Shown here: piece by piece, positions 1 to 10,860 of the stretch
Position numbering within the stretch: position 1 is the stretch's first letter
Layout: every line of letters starts with the position of its first letter
Assembly (NCBI GenBank): GCA_905250115.1
Contig: CAJNOI010000004.1
Location: forward strand, 631,253-695,252
Direction of reading: 5' to 3'
Source of the DNA: Adineta steineri
Lineage: Eukaryota; Rotifera; Eurotatoria; Adinetida; Adinetidae
DNA length: 64,000 nucleotides
The notes under the pieces: generated by a model
The model's input: the letters and a program-made list of their open reading frames with translations, nothing else
The model's database searches: none
Told to the model about the DNA's origin: nothing
Position numbers and translations under genes: made by a program

Positions 1-509
1 ATAATTTGAACGACAAAACTTTCATACACTTCAATAGTATAATTTTGTTTACTGAAAACTCTTTTTTTCATATCTTATCTATAGGATTCAATAGACAGAG
101 AGTTTCATTGCCTTCTCAAGTTAATAATAACAAACGCCTACTACATGTCATTTATTTACAATTGATAATGTTTTATATCAGTTTGAATTATTTTCTTTTT
201 AAACCTTTTATTAACGTAGATGAGACGAATGTTATGAATTTAGCATAAAATTACTCAACAAGATTTTCCAGAGTTTATAAAAAAATTTATTATAACTTAT
301 TATGTGAAGATAAAAATTAAGGATTGTGTTTATTTTAAAGATCAATTTACTGTAATATCGTAATGATTTCACTGACTTAGTTTTTTATCATGCTACTGAA
401 AAACTTTATTTTTATGTTTATTTTCTTTTATTCAAGATACCTATATGTATCTTGTAATAAATATTTTTTTTCTTTATTAAAAAAATGCACACGTATACAA
501 AGAAATATG
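1..509. other. AT-rich non-coding stretch
   Basis: No convincing gene is visible. A short forward reading frame near the left edge (6-248) is AT-rich and low in complexity, and I see no family signature in it. The right part lies just downstream of the stop codon of the minus-strand gene ending at 510 and probably holds its 3' flank. Confidence 0.5.
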
Positions 510-1180
510 TTAATTCTTCAATGTCTTTAATTGGGTATCTGGTTTAGCATTTTCAAGTTCAGTTAGTTTTCCGATGAGCATTTCCAATATATTTGTGTAC
601 TGGTAATGTGCTGAAAATTCAAAATTTCGACATTCGTTCAAAAAATCTTTTTGTTGATCAACTGTATCAACATTTTGATGAGCATAGATATTTCGATCAG
701 ATGCAATTTTACGAAGATCCAATAATTCAATATTTAAATTGAATATCTTCTTAAGTTCTTGTTCGATTGGTTGTGTTAAACTAATAACATACCGATGATT
801 TTGAATTTGGTCATTGTATATCGGTGTCGGTACAGTTTTTTTTTCGAGATTCAATAACACCATCACATCCTGCTCTCTTTTTGCCCATTCAGCTATAACA
901 ATTTAAAAAAATTTTAAATCTGTACAAATTTTTATATATTACTTGTAAATTTTCTCCAGTTGTTATATTGAGTGTTCTTTAATACCACCTCAACAAAGTA
1001 AAATCTACTTAGACGAACAAGTTCATACGCTTTAATTCTACTTGCATTTAATTCTTTATCTATTTCTAGATCCGAAACATGTTTAATTAAAAGATGCAAC
1101 TGTTCCGCTTGACCCTGTAAATTTGCTTGTAATTTATCAATTGTTAAAGTTATGTCACCAAAAATTTTGTTAAAATTCAT
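510..1180 (-). CDS. Two-exon hypothetical protein with coiled-coil-like N-terminus and HEPN-like RNxxxH motif
   Basis: Join on the minus strand is 1180-943 and 892-510, with a 50-bp intron (donor GTAATA, acceptor TTATAG). Reading phase is kept across it, giving 206 residues. The first about 70 residues are rich in Leu/Glu/Lys and look helical. Exon 2 contains IASDRNIYAHQNVD, which fits the Rx4H signature of HEPN-domain RNases, with Asn directly after Arg. HEPN proteins are all-helical dimers found in RNA cleavage and defence systems; membership here is inference from one motif plus helical composition. No signal peptide or membrane segment is seen. A broken second copy lies at 10210-10850, and a segment with 17-bp inverted repeats begins 28 bp upstream of the ATG. 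It could instead be an unrelated helical protein. The product is otherwise unrecognised. Confidence 0.6.
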
Positions 1181-1353
1181 TTTTGTCTTCCATATTAATG
1201 TTTAATTCCCTTTTCTGAAAGAAAGGGTTATAGGCTCGTTAAATAGGGTCATGAAAATGCTTAAAGTTTGTTTGCATTATCCAAGCAGATTGCAGCAAAG
1301 TATATTACAGCAAATTCTATATATTTTATTTTAAAAAACATCAAGAATACCGT

Positions 1354-1535
1354 TATCGAAGTCGAGGAACTCGAATCTGGTGTCAGTTTTTGAAAATTTT
1401 TTTAAGTACCAATTTTTTTAAACAGAGGACCCTTTTTTTACAAAAAAACTTTTTTTTTATAATGTTTGATCAAAGGTAATCGGGGTCGGGGAATCAGAAT
1501 CTGAGGTCAAATTTTTAAAATTTTTTGTCCCTCAT
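1354..1535. repeat. Diverged direct repeat, unit about 120 bp, two copies
   Basis: The blocks at 1354-1410 and 1477-1535 share the order gtcg-gg-aa-tc-gaatctg-ggtca followed by a T-rich tract and a cccT-like end. This suggests two diverged tandem units inside the candidate transposon. Confidence 0.4.
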
Positions 1536-1916
1536 TTTTTTACTCAAAGAATAGGTTTTTTAGGAAATTGTTTTGTTGGACCCGGTAGGTGTGGCTATTC
1601 AGTTGTTAAACATGTGTTCAAAAACTATTTCTAGCAGATTCAGAAAAATCGGGTTCAAACGGGACCAGGATGGGTACCGCTTTTAATACGCGAGAACGAG
1701 ATCGAAATGAATAAACCCTATCCCGCCGGGCCCTAGTTGATAACTTTAATCGGATTTTTCGGTAAAATTGAAACAAATAAGTTCAAAAAAAGAACAGTTG
1801 TTTGAAATCCTACCGTTAAATGGTCGTAGATTTTAACTGTATAATAATATTCAAAGTAGATGAAGATCTTTGCTATGATACAATTTAATGTACTCTATTC
1901 GTAACAGCTTACAACT

Positions 1917-1958
1917 TACTTCTTCTTCCCGTAGTTTCTTCTTCCCGTAGTTTCTTCT
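1917..1958. repeat. Short tandem repeat, 16-bp unit CTTCTTCCCGTAGTTT
   Basis: The unit CTTCTTCCCGTAGTTT occurs about two and a half times in succession inside the candidate transposon. No function is evident. Confidence 0.6.
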
Positions 1959-2865
1959 TGAGAATCATAGTATCAAATACCCAGTATCTTTCTAAGAGAA
2001 ATTCATACGAAATGCACCTCTTAACTTCTAAGCTGTACTAATAGCGGAGGAAATAGTATAGTTAAACACAGAAACGGCTATCCGTGAGTGGCCGACCGAA
2101 GGGAGGCCGACGAACGACTAGACGTTGATTTTAAAGGTTTATCCTAAGTGTAATAAGTGAGATTTGGAGTTTTATGAGATTGCTAATGCTAAGTGATTCG
2201 GCTCTTGAACTAAAAAGAAATGTTTATTACACATTCGACGTAATAAGACCTATTCAATAAAGGAGCTGTCGATGCAATCATGGCGTTATTTGCTTGTTGT
2301 GGTGTGAGCAGGAATAGATATACAGTCGTACGACCCTGAAAGGTTTTAGGACTTGTCCGGGATTGCGTCATTTTAAATGAATAGTTTTTTTTCATATAAT
2401 CATGATTCTAGGTGATCCCAAACATATCCCAGTTTGGTTATACTATTATAATTGTTGAATACAGTTTGACAAGAGGATCAATTTTTTTCATAACATCAAT
2501 TTTCCCGATCGCTCGGGAATATTAAGGTTACTTTGCTCAGATTATTTTGAAACTGTAAGAATTCTCGAATATGCAGCATCAGAACTCCTTAATCTCTTTG
2601 AATTAGGTCAGTTTTTCAAAAGATGAGATATACGGCTGCGACTGATCGTTTATTCCGCAAATTAAAAATGAGCAATGTTCGATCAAGGTTTTATGAGGAG
2701 TAGAACCTATCCGGGTTCCCTTTATTGACATGTATTCGAATTCAAGATAATTTTTAATGATGATCATAGGAAATTTTCTTTCAGAAAAGGGTTAGCGAAT
2801 CCATCGGATGAGCGTTACTTGTATATAAATACACATTAAAGTGTAAAAAGGAAAGAGAAAAAAAA

Positions 2866-2875
2866 NNNNNNNNNN
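2866..2875. other. Assembly gap (10 N)
   Basis: Ten consecutive N follow an A-rich run. True distance and even order across this point are uncertain, so features on either side (the inverted-repeat element and the 2899-3252 frame) may not be neighbours in the genome. Confidence 0.95.
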
Positions 2876-2898
2876 CAGAAGTTTTTCGTTGTGAATTT

Positions 2899-3252
2899 AT
2901 GACACGAAAAACGAATGGTGAAAGTTTGGTTATATTTTGTCGACTAACTCTGGGTGATGAATTAATCGACGATATAGAAAGAGTTTTTGCTTTTATCCAT
3001 TCCCGAGGTGGGATGGTTTTGCATGCGCCATATGGAGCAATAAGTGTTTCATTATTATATATGTATGAACAAAGATGTGTAAATTCAGACATTGTTGGCA
3101 TTAGTATTGGGATAGATGTTTGCCTTATTGTTGAGTTCATTGGATCCATTATTAGCTATTTTTGTACCTTTATCAATTATGAAGTTCCAGAGATTGAATT
3201 ATTTGAGCTATTAATACAAGAAAGTCATTCTATAAAAGAATATCATTTATAA
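2899..3252 (+). CDS. Hypothetical open frame next to the assembly gap
   Basis: An ATG-started frame of 117 residues follows the N gap by 23 bp. Codon use is mixed rather than purely AT-driven, and the N-terminal half reads like soluble protein (basic start, then GDELIDDIERVFAF). The middle is hydrophobic (about residues 62-92) and could be a membrane segment. I recognise no family. The frame may be an exon of a larger gene cut by the gap, since the phase stays open upstream to the N run. Low confidence that it is expressed as drawn. Confidence 0.3.
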   Translation: MTRKTNGESLVIFCRLTLGDELIDDIERVFAFIHSRGGMVLHAPYGAISVSLLYMYEQRCVNSDIVGISIGIDVCLIVEFIGSIISYFCTFINYEVPEIELFELLIQESHSIKEYHL

Positions 3253-5198
3253 TAATAGGTTAGTATATATTTTAATATAGAGTTCACAGATAGTTGATAA
3301 TGTTTTTCTATCCATATACAATAGACTGTTCTAGTACATTTATCTTATTTAAATATAAAATTAATAACAAAAATACAATCATACATAGAAAATAAAGAGA
3401 GAAATGTCCGTTAAGAGCATGAAGAATTTTTAATCTAAACTGTCTCAAACAAAATTAAACGTATTATCGTTCATATATTTAAATTAATCAGTTACTTTTA
3501 TCAAGAAACCAACAGTTGACATTGAAATTAACAAGTTTTTTTTCTATACTTGAAATAATCATTGATTACATTCATACGAATGACTCATCACAAAAGAATG
3601 AAAGACACTATTGCATAAACGTTTCGTTAAATGTTGACATAATAGATAATTTTATATTTTAATTATTAAATACATTTTATTAGAAGCTGAAAATAAAATA
3701 TACCACAAGTTTTTATTATGCAAATGACTTGTGATTAAAAAACATATTCTATTGCCAAAATCAATATGTTTGTTGCGATAACATGCAGAGATAACTTTCA
3801 ATCGTAGTCCTTCATTAGTATACTCAGAAAAAAAATCACCAACATCGCGTACATTCAACGTTTTATACATGTTCGAACACACAAATAGGATAGAAGAATA
3901 GAAAGAAAAAATAAGCGGAGGTAGATGTGATGTGTATTTTACGTTTTGATATATCAAACACAAGGATAAATCCTTATTATGTCATTCATAAATAATACTC
4001 GACTTACACGTGTATAATTTCTTATCAGACCTATTTTATCAATCGAATAAAAGAATAGAAATTAAAAAGTTAAACATTGAAAAAAAAAGATTAGATTTTA
4101 TTCATGTACATTTCAAATTGATCTCTATATTCTCAATTATTTATCATTGTGATAATATTGATTCCACATATCCATAATTTCAAGGTAAACGATGATTTTA
4201 TTAAATAACAAAAAATTTAGAAGTCAGATAGGCATTAAAAATTCGACAGTTTTATATAAAAAGAATTTCATAGATATAATAACTAAATGGGTTCATTATG
4301 ACCTATAAATTTTACACTAACGAAAATACTCAATAAACATGTACGACTTTGTTGGATGAACAATTCTATTTTTCATAGGAATTCAGTTATACGATCAAAT
4401 TGGAAAGAAAAAAAAAAAACGATTTTTCGTATTCCTCAAGTAACTGTTTCGATGAAATTAAATTTTTAATAAAATATTCGTGATTTATTGTATATACTAT
4501 TTGATATGCAGATAAAAAAAACTTTATTTTTAAGAGAAATTCATTAAATGTCTTCTATATTTTAATAATAAATAAAAACTAATGTAATACTACTGTATTA
4601 ATCAAAAAATATGCTTGCGAGTATTTTACATAGATCAGCAGAGGTACGTATAAAATATGTATATACAAACTGCAATTATCCGTTATGCGGCGATTATTAT
4701 AAAAATAATATATTTACAAAAAGAAAAAAAGAGATATACCTCTAATAACTGGAATAGATAAATTCAATTAGAAATAAATAAATATATCCCGGAATAATAT
4801 CATACCTTGTATAAATAAGATTAATGTATATCCAAGAAGCGAAGTGTTTATATAATGTTTCTTCCTTTATTACTACAAACGCATATTTAATTTCTGAAAT
4901 GTACATTTCGGACGAGTACATATAAAAAAAGAATACTTTATTAATGTTGTCGATATATAACCGTCAATCTTATTTTGATGACTAGTTTGTCATAATACGT
5001 CATATTACCTGAAAAAGAAAAAAACAACGTGGTATAGCGATTTGTGTCTCTAATATTTACATAAATAAAAAAACAGGCGGATATTTTGATTGATATCCCA
5101 CTTTTCAGAAGAAGTTTTAGTTTGAAAGTAAATTTTAATCATTATTTTCATATTAAATATATTCATAAAATTATATTTTTCTTGTTTTAACATTTTAT
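3253..5198. other. AT-rich intergenic stretch
   Basis: No gene supported. A minus-strand frame at 3652-3963 lacks any recognisable motif and is probably chance. The rest is AT-rich with homopolymer runs. Confidence 0.5.
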
Positions 5199-5265
5199 CT
5201 TGAAGGTGGAGTGGGTGTAGTAGAAGGTTATTCTCACTCACATACACACACCCACATCCTCAAGT
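5199..5265. repeat. TGTGGG-armed palindrome, copy 1
   Basis: Left arm CTTGAAGGTGGAGTGGGTGT and right arm ACACACACCCACATCCTCAAG form an imperfect inverted repeat with a short loop. Read inward, the right arm is CTTGAGGATGTGGGTGTGTG. It shares its ends and G-rich core with the copy at 59453-59498. Confidence 0.7.
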
Positions 5266-5396
5266 TGTATAGACTAGATCTCGTCACTTTATTACTTGGA
5301 GAATGCAGAAACTACAAAAGAAATGACATCTAAAAATGTTTGTCTATATGCATATATTTGTCCATGATATTTATCGTCTTAATAATACGATCATCG

Positions 5397-6685
5397 TTAA
5401 TTGTTAAGGTTGAAAGGTTGAACTCTATTATTAAAACAATATAATTTCTTCATTTTTGTCACAATCTCGGGTAAACTAATTAGACAGACGAATGGTATCA
5501 GTATTGGTACAAGATAAATTGCATAAGCAAAGTAAAGCATCGTATCAATAAGGAGAAAATATGGATTGATCCACACTCGAATCAATGCAAAGCTAATGTA
5601 AGGTAGATAAATTGTGAGAAATAGGAAAGAAATCGAGAAAAGTTGAACAGATAATTTACGAGTTTGACGCCAAGTTCGTCCACGCTGCATTCTATGTTTT
5701 TGATACACCACTCGAATAAACAGAAGAATATTGAAAATAACAGTAATTATAATAGGTAGAAATAAGCTAATCATCCAATCAATCGTGCTAATTGTAATAT
5801 AATATAAATAACATGCACCTGCACACCATACTTGTGTAAAATCAAATTGTTGTTCACATGGATAAAATACTACAAGAGCAATATACCACAGAAAAAGTAA
5901 TACTAATGGCAAAAATATGGGAGTATAATGTTTTATTTTTGTGCTGATGAAACGCTGTTGAAAAATGAGAAAATATCGTTGAATAGAAACTATTGTCATC
6001 ACCCACACACTACATGGGAAAAGATAATAATTCACAAAGATCCAATATAAACAAAATGAATACGATGCAGGAATCACTTGACCATAATGGAGATAGCTGA
6101 GAGTAATTGGTAGCTCGATCAATGTAGTTAGAAAATTGCAGAACAATAAAGCCATAATACTATAACAAAATTAAGGATTATTTCTACTAGTCATTTGACA
6201 AAGAAATGAAGATCAACTTCGAAAATCAATCAAGTTTATCTGATTGTTATAGAACTTATTCCAAGAAATGTGTTTCTTCAGTGGTCTATTTATAGCAAGA
6301 CTCTTCCATTACTTCACAGATTTTAGATTCTCTTTCGACAACTATTCATACAATAAAATGGCTTTGCACAACATCTAAATACCAGAACGAAATGATACGT
6401 CTACGCGATCAGAAAAAATTCTATGATGCTACGATCATTTCATCTCTACAAATATATTGTTTGACAGACTACTATTCTTCGAAAAAAAGAATTATACCCA
6501 TGATTGGCTATTTTTGTTCGGATCTCTCGTACTCGAACAAAGTAATAGAAGATAGCCAGACTACAAAGAATAGATGGAATCTGGCAGGTGATCAAGATGC
6601 TGAATTTGATTGTTCGAAGTAGTGGAGTATCGAGCATAGTAGTAGAACTATCATCTTCATAATTGACAGTCTCGTTGTTATTCAT
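5397..6685 (-). CDS. Rhodopsin-like seven-transmembrane receptor
   Basis: Two exons on the minus strand, 6685-6498 and 6159-5397, are joined across a 338-bp intron (donor GTATAA, acceptor TTATAG) and give 316 residues. The frame at 6691 begins with GTG, so the ATG at 6685 is preferred. The N-terminus has an NET glycosylation sequon and then TM1 around residues 25-50. After the splice come TM2 (IELPITLSYLHYG), a long TM3 ending in SIQRYFLIF at the DRY position, TM4, two extracellular Cys, TM5, a basic loop (HRMQRGRTWRQTRK), TM6 and TM7. This matches the large group of orphan peptide-receptor-like GPCRs that I associate with bdelloids. Ligand unknown; surface location inferred. The DRY-equivalent reads QRY. 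Confidence 0.8.
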
Positions 6686-9160
6686 GTTCACGTTCTTGTT
6701 TTCTAAGGTTCAAATGAACTGCAGTTATAGAATTTATTCACTTCTGTTTTATAGTCATAGAGAAGATGCGTTCGTGACTACTCAATGTCTACCAGTTGCG
6801 CTCTTTTTAAATTATCATTCTAATAAAAGCCACAAAAAATTACTTTTTGAACGCAGTTACCCATAAAATGAATAGATAAGAAAAAGAAAAAGAGAGACGC
6901 TTAAGTCACATCTTTGAGCTCATATTTGAAAATAGAACATGTTCTAATACCGTCTTACAGAGCATACTACATGTTGAAGTGCGTCATTTCACTGATCCTG
7001 CTTAATTGACAAACTAATATAATCATCCTCGCTTTTTTTTTATTATCTATACTCACTAAATAACAGTACTTAGTCTGAGCATGTCTGTACCTTTGATGAA
7101 TATTAGTGTGAAAGGATAAGTCAGAGTGTGAATATTGTATGTATCTTATGTGTGAACAATATTGATTTCATAAATCATTAGGATAATGATTCTCTGTAAA
7201 GTAGTACATGTACTGTAATCGTTTTGATATATAACTCGCTTGATTTATTGAGAAAAATCAATGGTTGAATAAACTTCTACAAATAAATTCATTACAAAAA
7301 ACAGTTATAGTTTGTTATATATTCCCAACATCGGTCATTTGTGACACATTCAGATTGATTGTTCACACAAAGAAAAGTGAATTGACAAGTTAATTGTGCA
7401 TTCCATAACATTTATATTGTTCCTAGTGATTTGGTATAGCTTAATAATCTACAGCTCACCAACTCGCCTGATACTGACAATCTATTTTTGTATACTATAT
7501 CTTGAACTTGTAAGGGCTTGTTACAGTAGCGATCGATACTGTTTGAAAGTGATTGCATGCGGATCACAAAGATCATTTTTCAACGCTCATAAAATCTTTG
7601 ATGATACAATATTTAACGTAGAAAACGGAAACACTAACATCACCGGATGAACGCACATTCTCGTTTGAATTAGTTTGAAAGGAAGCACAATAATTAGGAT
7701 GTAGGTGTGGAACTGGCGTGTGTATTCAATTCTCATTCGTCTCATAAATATATTCATAATTGTATACAAGGTACATTTTACTTTCAATTTAATAAATGTT
7801 GAAATATTTCTCAGCTTAATTCATAATGCATGATCATTAGTTGAAAATTGGAATTGAATGTGATTTATTGCAAGGATTTATTTACTGTTTTCAAAATCGC
7901 TAAAATTGTCGTGATTATTGCGACATAGGATGTTTATATTAAAGAGAGAAAAAATTATGTTTATTGTTAATCATTGACTTTTTCTTCAAACAGTGTTTTG
8001 ATAATTGCTATGTCCTCATCGAAGTTTCGTTCAATTCGTGTCAGTGTATTGTGGCAGGTGTGATACGAGAGTTCCAATGATTTTTAGTATAGCAAACATA
8101 CAATGATCTATTTAATTTCAAACTGAAATGGGGGACTAAGGGGACATTATATTCATCATGTTGTTTTATATAAGTTTTATTTTTATCAAAATAAAATTTA
8201 TTGTATAAACTTTAGATCGAACGGTTCATTATTATGAATCAATTTTATTTCGATAAGTTGCAACATTAAAATTTATATATAATTATGAAAATGATAGTAA
8301 TGCATTTCAAGCAATTAATCTTGCAAATTATTCTTTTCTTGCTTTACATTATGAAACTAATACGAATTTAATCATATTAAAATACAATCGAAAAATAACT
8401 TTTAATCAACTTGATAATCTATATATTTTTCAAATTATTTTTACAATGTAAAATTCATTGAAGATTTTTCAACGAACAACATATTTAGTATAAGTGAAAC
8501 TGAAATTTTTTAATTCAAATACAATATAAAAGACTACAAAATATATTTTATTGAAAACTGATTAATAAATGGTATCAATTGTTTTAATTCCATTAATTTA
8601 TTGTCTTTAGTAGACAGATCGATGTTGTTTCTATTGTATCTTAAAACTTATTTGAATTGAAAGAAAACGAATAACAATTCTATGTTTCAACATACTTTAC
8701 GAGAATTTATGAGTATATTAAAATTGTCTTCGGAAACTTTCAAGCGACTCCTATTCTGTAGTGAATTTGAACGTATCAATTATTTTGTATTAGGGAAAAT
8801 CTAATATAGGAACGAATCATTATTGCTGCTTTTGTGATTTATATGTGTGTAAACAAATCACTAAAACATTAACGAAAATTGTATATTTACATCAAAATAG
8901 AAAAATCTTTTTTTTTGTAGAATTAACAAATCAACAAATTATTAGAAAAAATAATTCAAATTCATAAAGTAAAATAGCACGATCACGCAATCCAAATGTT
9001 TATGATGCAGAAAATATAATATACATAATTTGTATTAACAGCTATTAGCATTTCTATTGTACAAAACATGGTGTAAATTGAGTTGCACTAGTAACTATCG
9101 ACTGATACAGTCTACTATATTACTTTACAGCATATTTGTCGCATTATAGCGATGATAAAA
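6686..9160. other. AT-rich intergenic stretch
   Basis: No gene is supported. Short frames (for example 7396-7650 and 7587-7787) overlap on opposite strands and show no motif. Homopolymer-rich AT sequence dominates. Confidence 0.5.
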
Positions 9161-9166
9161 GTAAGG

Positions 9167-9219
9167 GATAGGGTGTGAGTAAATCGTTTCTTAATTAAAC
9201 AACGTCTACACCCGATGAT
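9167..9219. repeat. TGTGGG-like palindrome, degenerate copy 2
   Basis: GATAGGGTGTGAGT on the left pairs with CTACACCCGATGATA on the right, around a core CGTTTCTTAATTAAACAACG that is itself near-palindromic. This is a diverged member of the same family as 5199-5265. Confidence 0.5.
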
Positions 9220-9442
9220 AAATTGGTAATAAAAATATAGAACGAAATAAATAACCAAAAAAATATATATACATGGAAGAACTGATATATATTAATAAAT
9301 CAAGAATAAATTGCAATAAAACGAAAAGATAATATTTGACAAATGACAAATACAGAGACATTTAAATAAGCATAGAACAGAAGATTATAGATATGAATGT
9401 CCAGTTTGATCAATAGAAACTATGGAATGTAAAAAATATTGA

Positions 9443-9486
9443 TGGGTGTGGGTGTCGATTCATCATTCCTTAACCTACACCCTTTT
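9443..9486. repeat. TGTGGG-armed palindrome, copy 3, abutting a decayed transposase
   Basis: Left arm GGGTGTGGGTGTC and right arm AACCTACACCC form an inverted repeat. It sits exactly where transposase-like coding similarity on the minus strand stops (about 9487). Possible continuation of that coding sequence is seen beyond it, which suggests insertion into the transposon body. Confidence 0.65.
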
Positions 9487-10180
9487 TCAAAATCGTAAAT
9501 AGATCATAAAATGTTGATTTTACATAGGAACTAAAATTTTGACGATCTTCAAGATTAATATCGGATTGCGTCAGGCTATGATCAGTTTAAGTAAAGTTTC
9601 CATTATCAATAATACTATATAAATATTTGATCGATATTGATTGGTCGCTAAGACGTAATTCAGCTATTGAAGATAATAAACGATTACGCCATTCGGTAGT
9701 TAAATGTATCCCGTCTTGCATGAATAAAAGTAACTGTTGCTCGCGTAAAGAAAACAAGATCAACGTGATTTTAAATTTACTGTATAAGATTGTTAATGTT
9801 GATGAACTGGAAGATTAGGAAGAAATTTAAAAAAACTACTAGTTAATTGCATGGCACGTATATACTTGTTATCTGCATCTATAAAAAACAGTAACGCTTT
9901 GATAAAATTTGAATTAAAAATACTTAGTCATTTTCTCACCGGTAGAAAAACCAATAATTCTTATGTTTCTCTGAAGACATTGGTTGAACATATACCACGA
10001 TCTTTGTAATATATCATTTGCTGTGAATGTGTTATCAATTCCGTAAGCTGATAGTAGAAAAGGACTTGGAATTGTGTTTTGAGTCGTTGATTGTAATGGC
10101 TGAATCATATGTAGATTTAATAATGATGATTTATCAACTGGCTTGAACTATAACTTCAATGTATAAGTGCGACAATATTC
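9487..10180 (-). pseudogene. Decayed transposase-like gene with one intron
   Basis: On the minus strand, an exon from about 10180 to 9940 joins 9878 onward across a 61-bp intron (donor GTGAGA, acceptor TTATAG). The join creates GFSTDADNKYIRAMQLT, a motif pattern I remember (GFSTDGDxKYLRAM) from repetitive bdelloid proteins of transposase type. Downstream come FMQDGIHLTTEWRNRLLSS and SDINLEDRQNFSSYVK, again matching that remembered family (FMQDGxHLxTKxRNRLL; SDIxPKDRQN). At least one frameshift (near 9810) and one in-frame stop (about 9607) break it, and coding similarity ends at the palindrome at 9443-9486. The exact superfamily is not assigned; the identification rests on memory of motifs, not a search. 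Confidence 0.55.
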
Positions 10181-10209
10181 TTAAATTGGTACCCTATGCT
10201 CTTGAGGGT

Positions 10210-10850
10210 ATGGGAAATACAATAAATTTATTCTTTATTGAAGATCTGATGCAATTTTTCGAAGGTTCAATAATTTTAGATTTAAATTGAATTAAGAACA
10301 TGAGGACTGATTTTGAATTTAGTCGTTGTTTACCGGTGTGGATACTGTTTTTGTTTGTTTAAAATTAGTAAATACATCACCGCCTGGTCTCTTTTCGACC
10401 ATTCAGCTATACCCAGGAAGATCATTCCGACCATCGAAAATGGCGTGTTAAACGACCTAAAACGGTGTATTACTGCATTCATTCTTACCATTTTCTGCGA
10501 CGCTGGATTACGACGATGCGAAAACGCCGGTTTTCGTCGTTGTATACCGTTTTCATATCGTTTACGGTCGTTTACATTGCCGTTGCTTTTGACTTGGGTA
10601 TAATAATTTTAAAAAACTTTAATATCTCCTCAGCCAATTGAAATCAACTAAGACGAGCGAGTCCAAAAGCTTTAATACTACTTACATTTAATTCTTTATC
10701 TAGTTCAAGATAAGCTGCTCGTTTCATTAAAAAAACCACCTGTTCCGATTGAATTTGTACTTTTTCGTTCCACCTTTCAACTGCTAATGTAATATGGACA
10801 AATATTTTAGTAAAATTCTTTTTATTGTAGATTTGAATATTTAATTCCTA
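10210..10850 (-). pseudogene. Truncated, degenerate second copy of the 510-1180 gene
   Basis: The stretch 10612-10840 aligns by eye with exon 1 of the 510-1180 gene (for example the shared tttaattctttatctag-like block), and 10235-10407 aligns with the first part of its exon 2. The copy lacks an open frame, ends before the segment that would encode the RNxxxH motif, and has a small MITE at 10408-10602 in the place of the intron. It lies directly beside a decayed transposase. I see no reason to think it makes protein. Confidence 0.6.
10408..10602. mobile_element. MITE, about 195 bp, TATACCCA termini
   Basis: TATACCCAGG at the left mirrors TTGGGTATA at the right. Subterminal AAACGACC/AAACGG motifs are mirrored too, and the centre holds a strong hairpin (CGAAAACGCC/GGTTTTCG). 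The element interrupts the intron position of the degenerate gene copy, just before the acceptor. The outer TA pair is consistent with a TA target duplication of Tc1/mariner type. It is much richer in CG dinucleotides than its surroundings. Confidence 0.7.
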
Positions 10851-10860
10851 TAAAAAAACT

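Larger units (their letters stand above)
1208..2791. mobile_element. Candidate non-autonomous DNA transposon with 17-bp terminal inverted repeats
   Basis: CCCTTTTCTGAAAGAAA at 1208-1224 recurs as its exact reverse complement at 2775-2791, bounding 1584 bp. CCCTTT-type ends are typical of piggyBac-like elements, which duplicate TTAA. The flanks are TTTAATT on the left and TTAG on the right, so a clean TTAA duplication is not present. The interior has no transposase that I recognise. It contains a diverged direct repeat (about 1354-1410 and 1477-1535) and a short tandem repeat (1917-1958). Similarity between the 510-1180 gene and its second copy near 10.8 kb stops at about 1208, consistent with an insertion edge. 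The reading frame at 2210-2395 on the minus strand has no recognisable product. Confidence 0.45.

Noticed and set aside
2210..2395. Minus-strand 61-residue frame inside the inverted-repeat segment
   Set aside because: No similarity to a transposase or other family that I can recognise.
3652..3963. Minus-strand frame of 103 residues
   Set aside because: No motif and AT-driven composition; likely chance.
6686..6691. GTG start for the receptor gene
   Set aside because: The first codon of that frame is GTG; a normal ATG lies two codons on at 6685.
6392..6866. Plus-strand frames opposite and beside receptor exon 1
   Set aside because: Antisense shadow of the receptor exon or AT-rich flank; no independent motif.
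9627..9818. Plus-strand frame of 63 residues
   Set aside because: Antisense of the decayed transposase exon on the minus strand.
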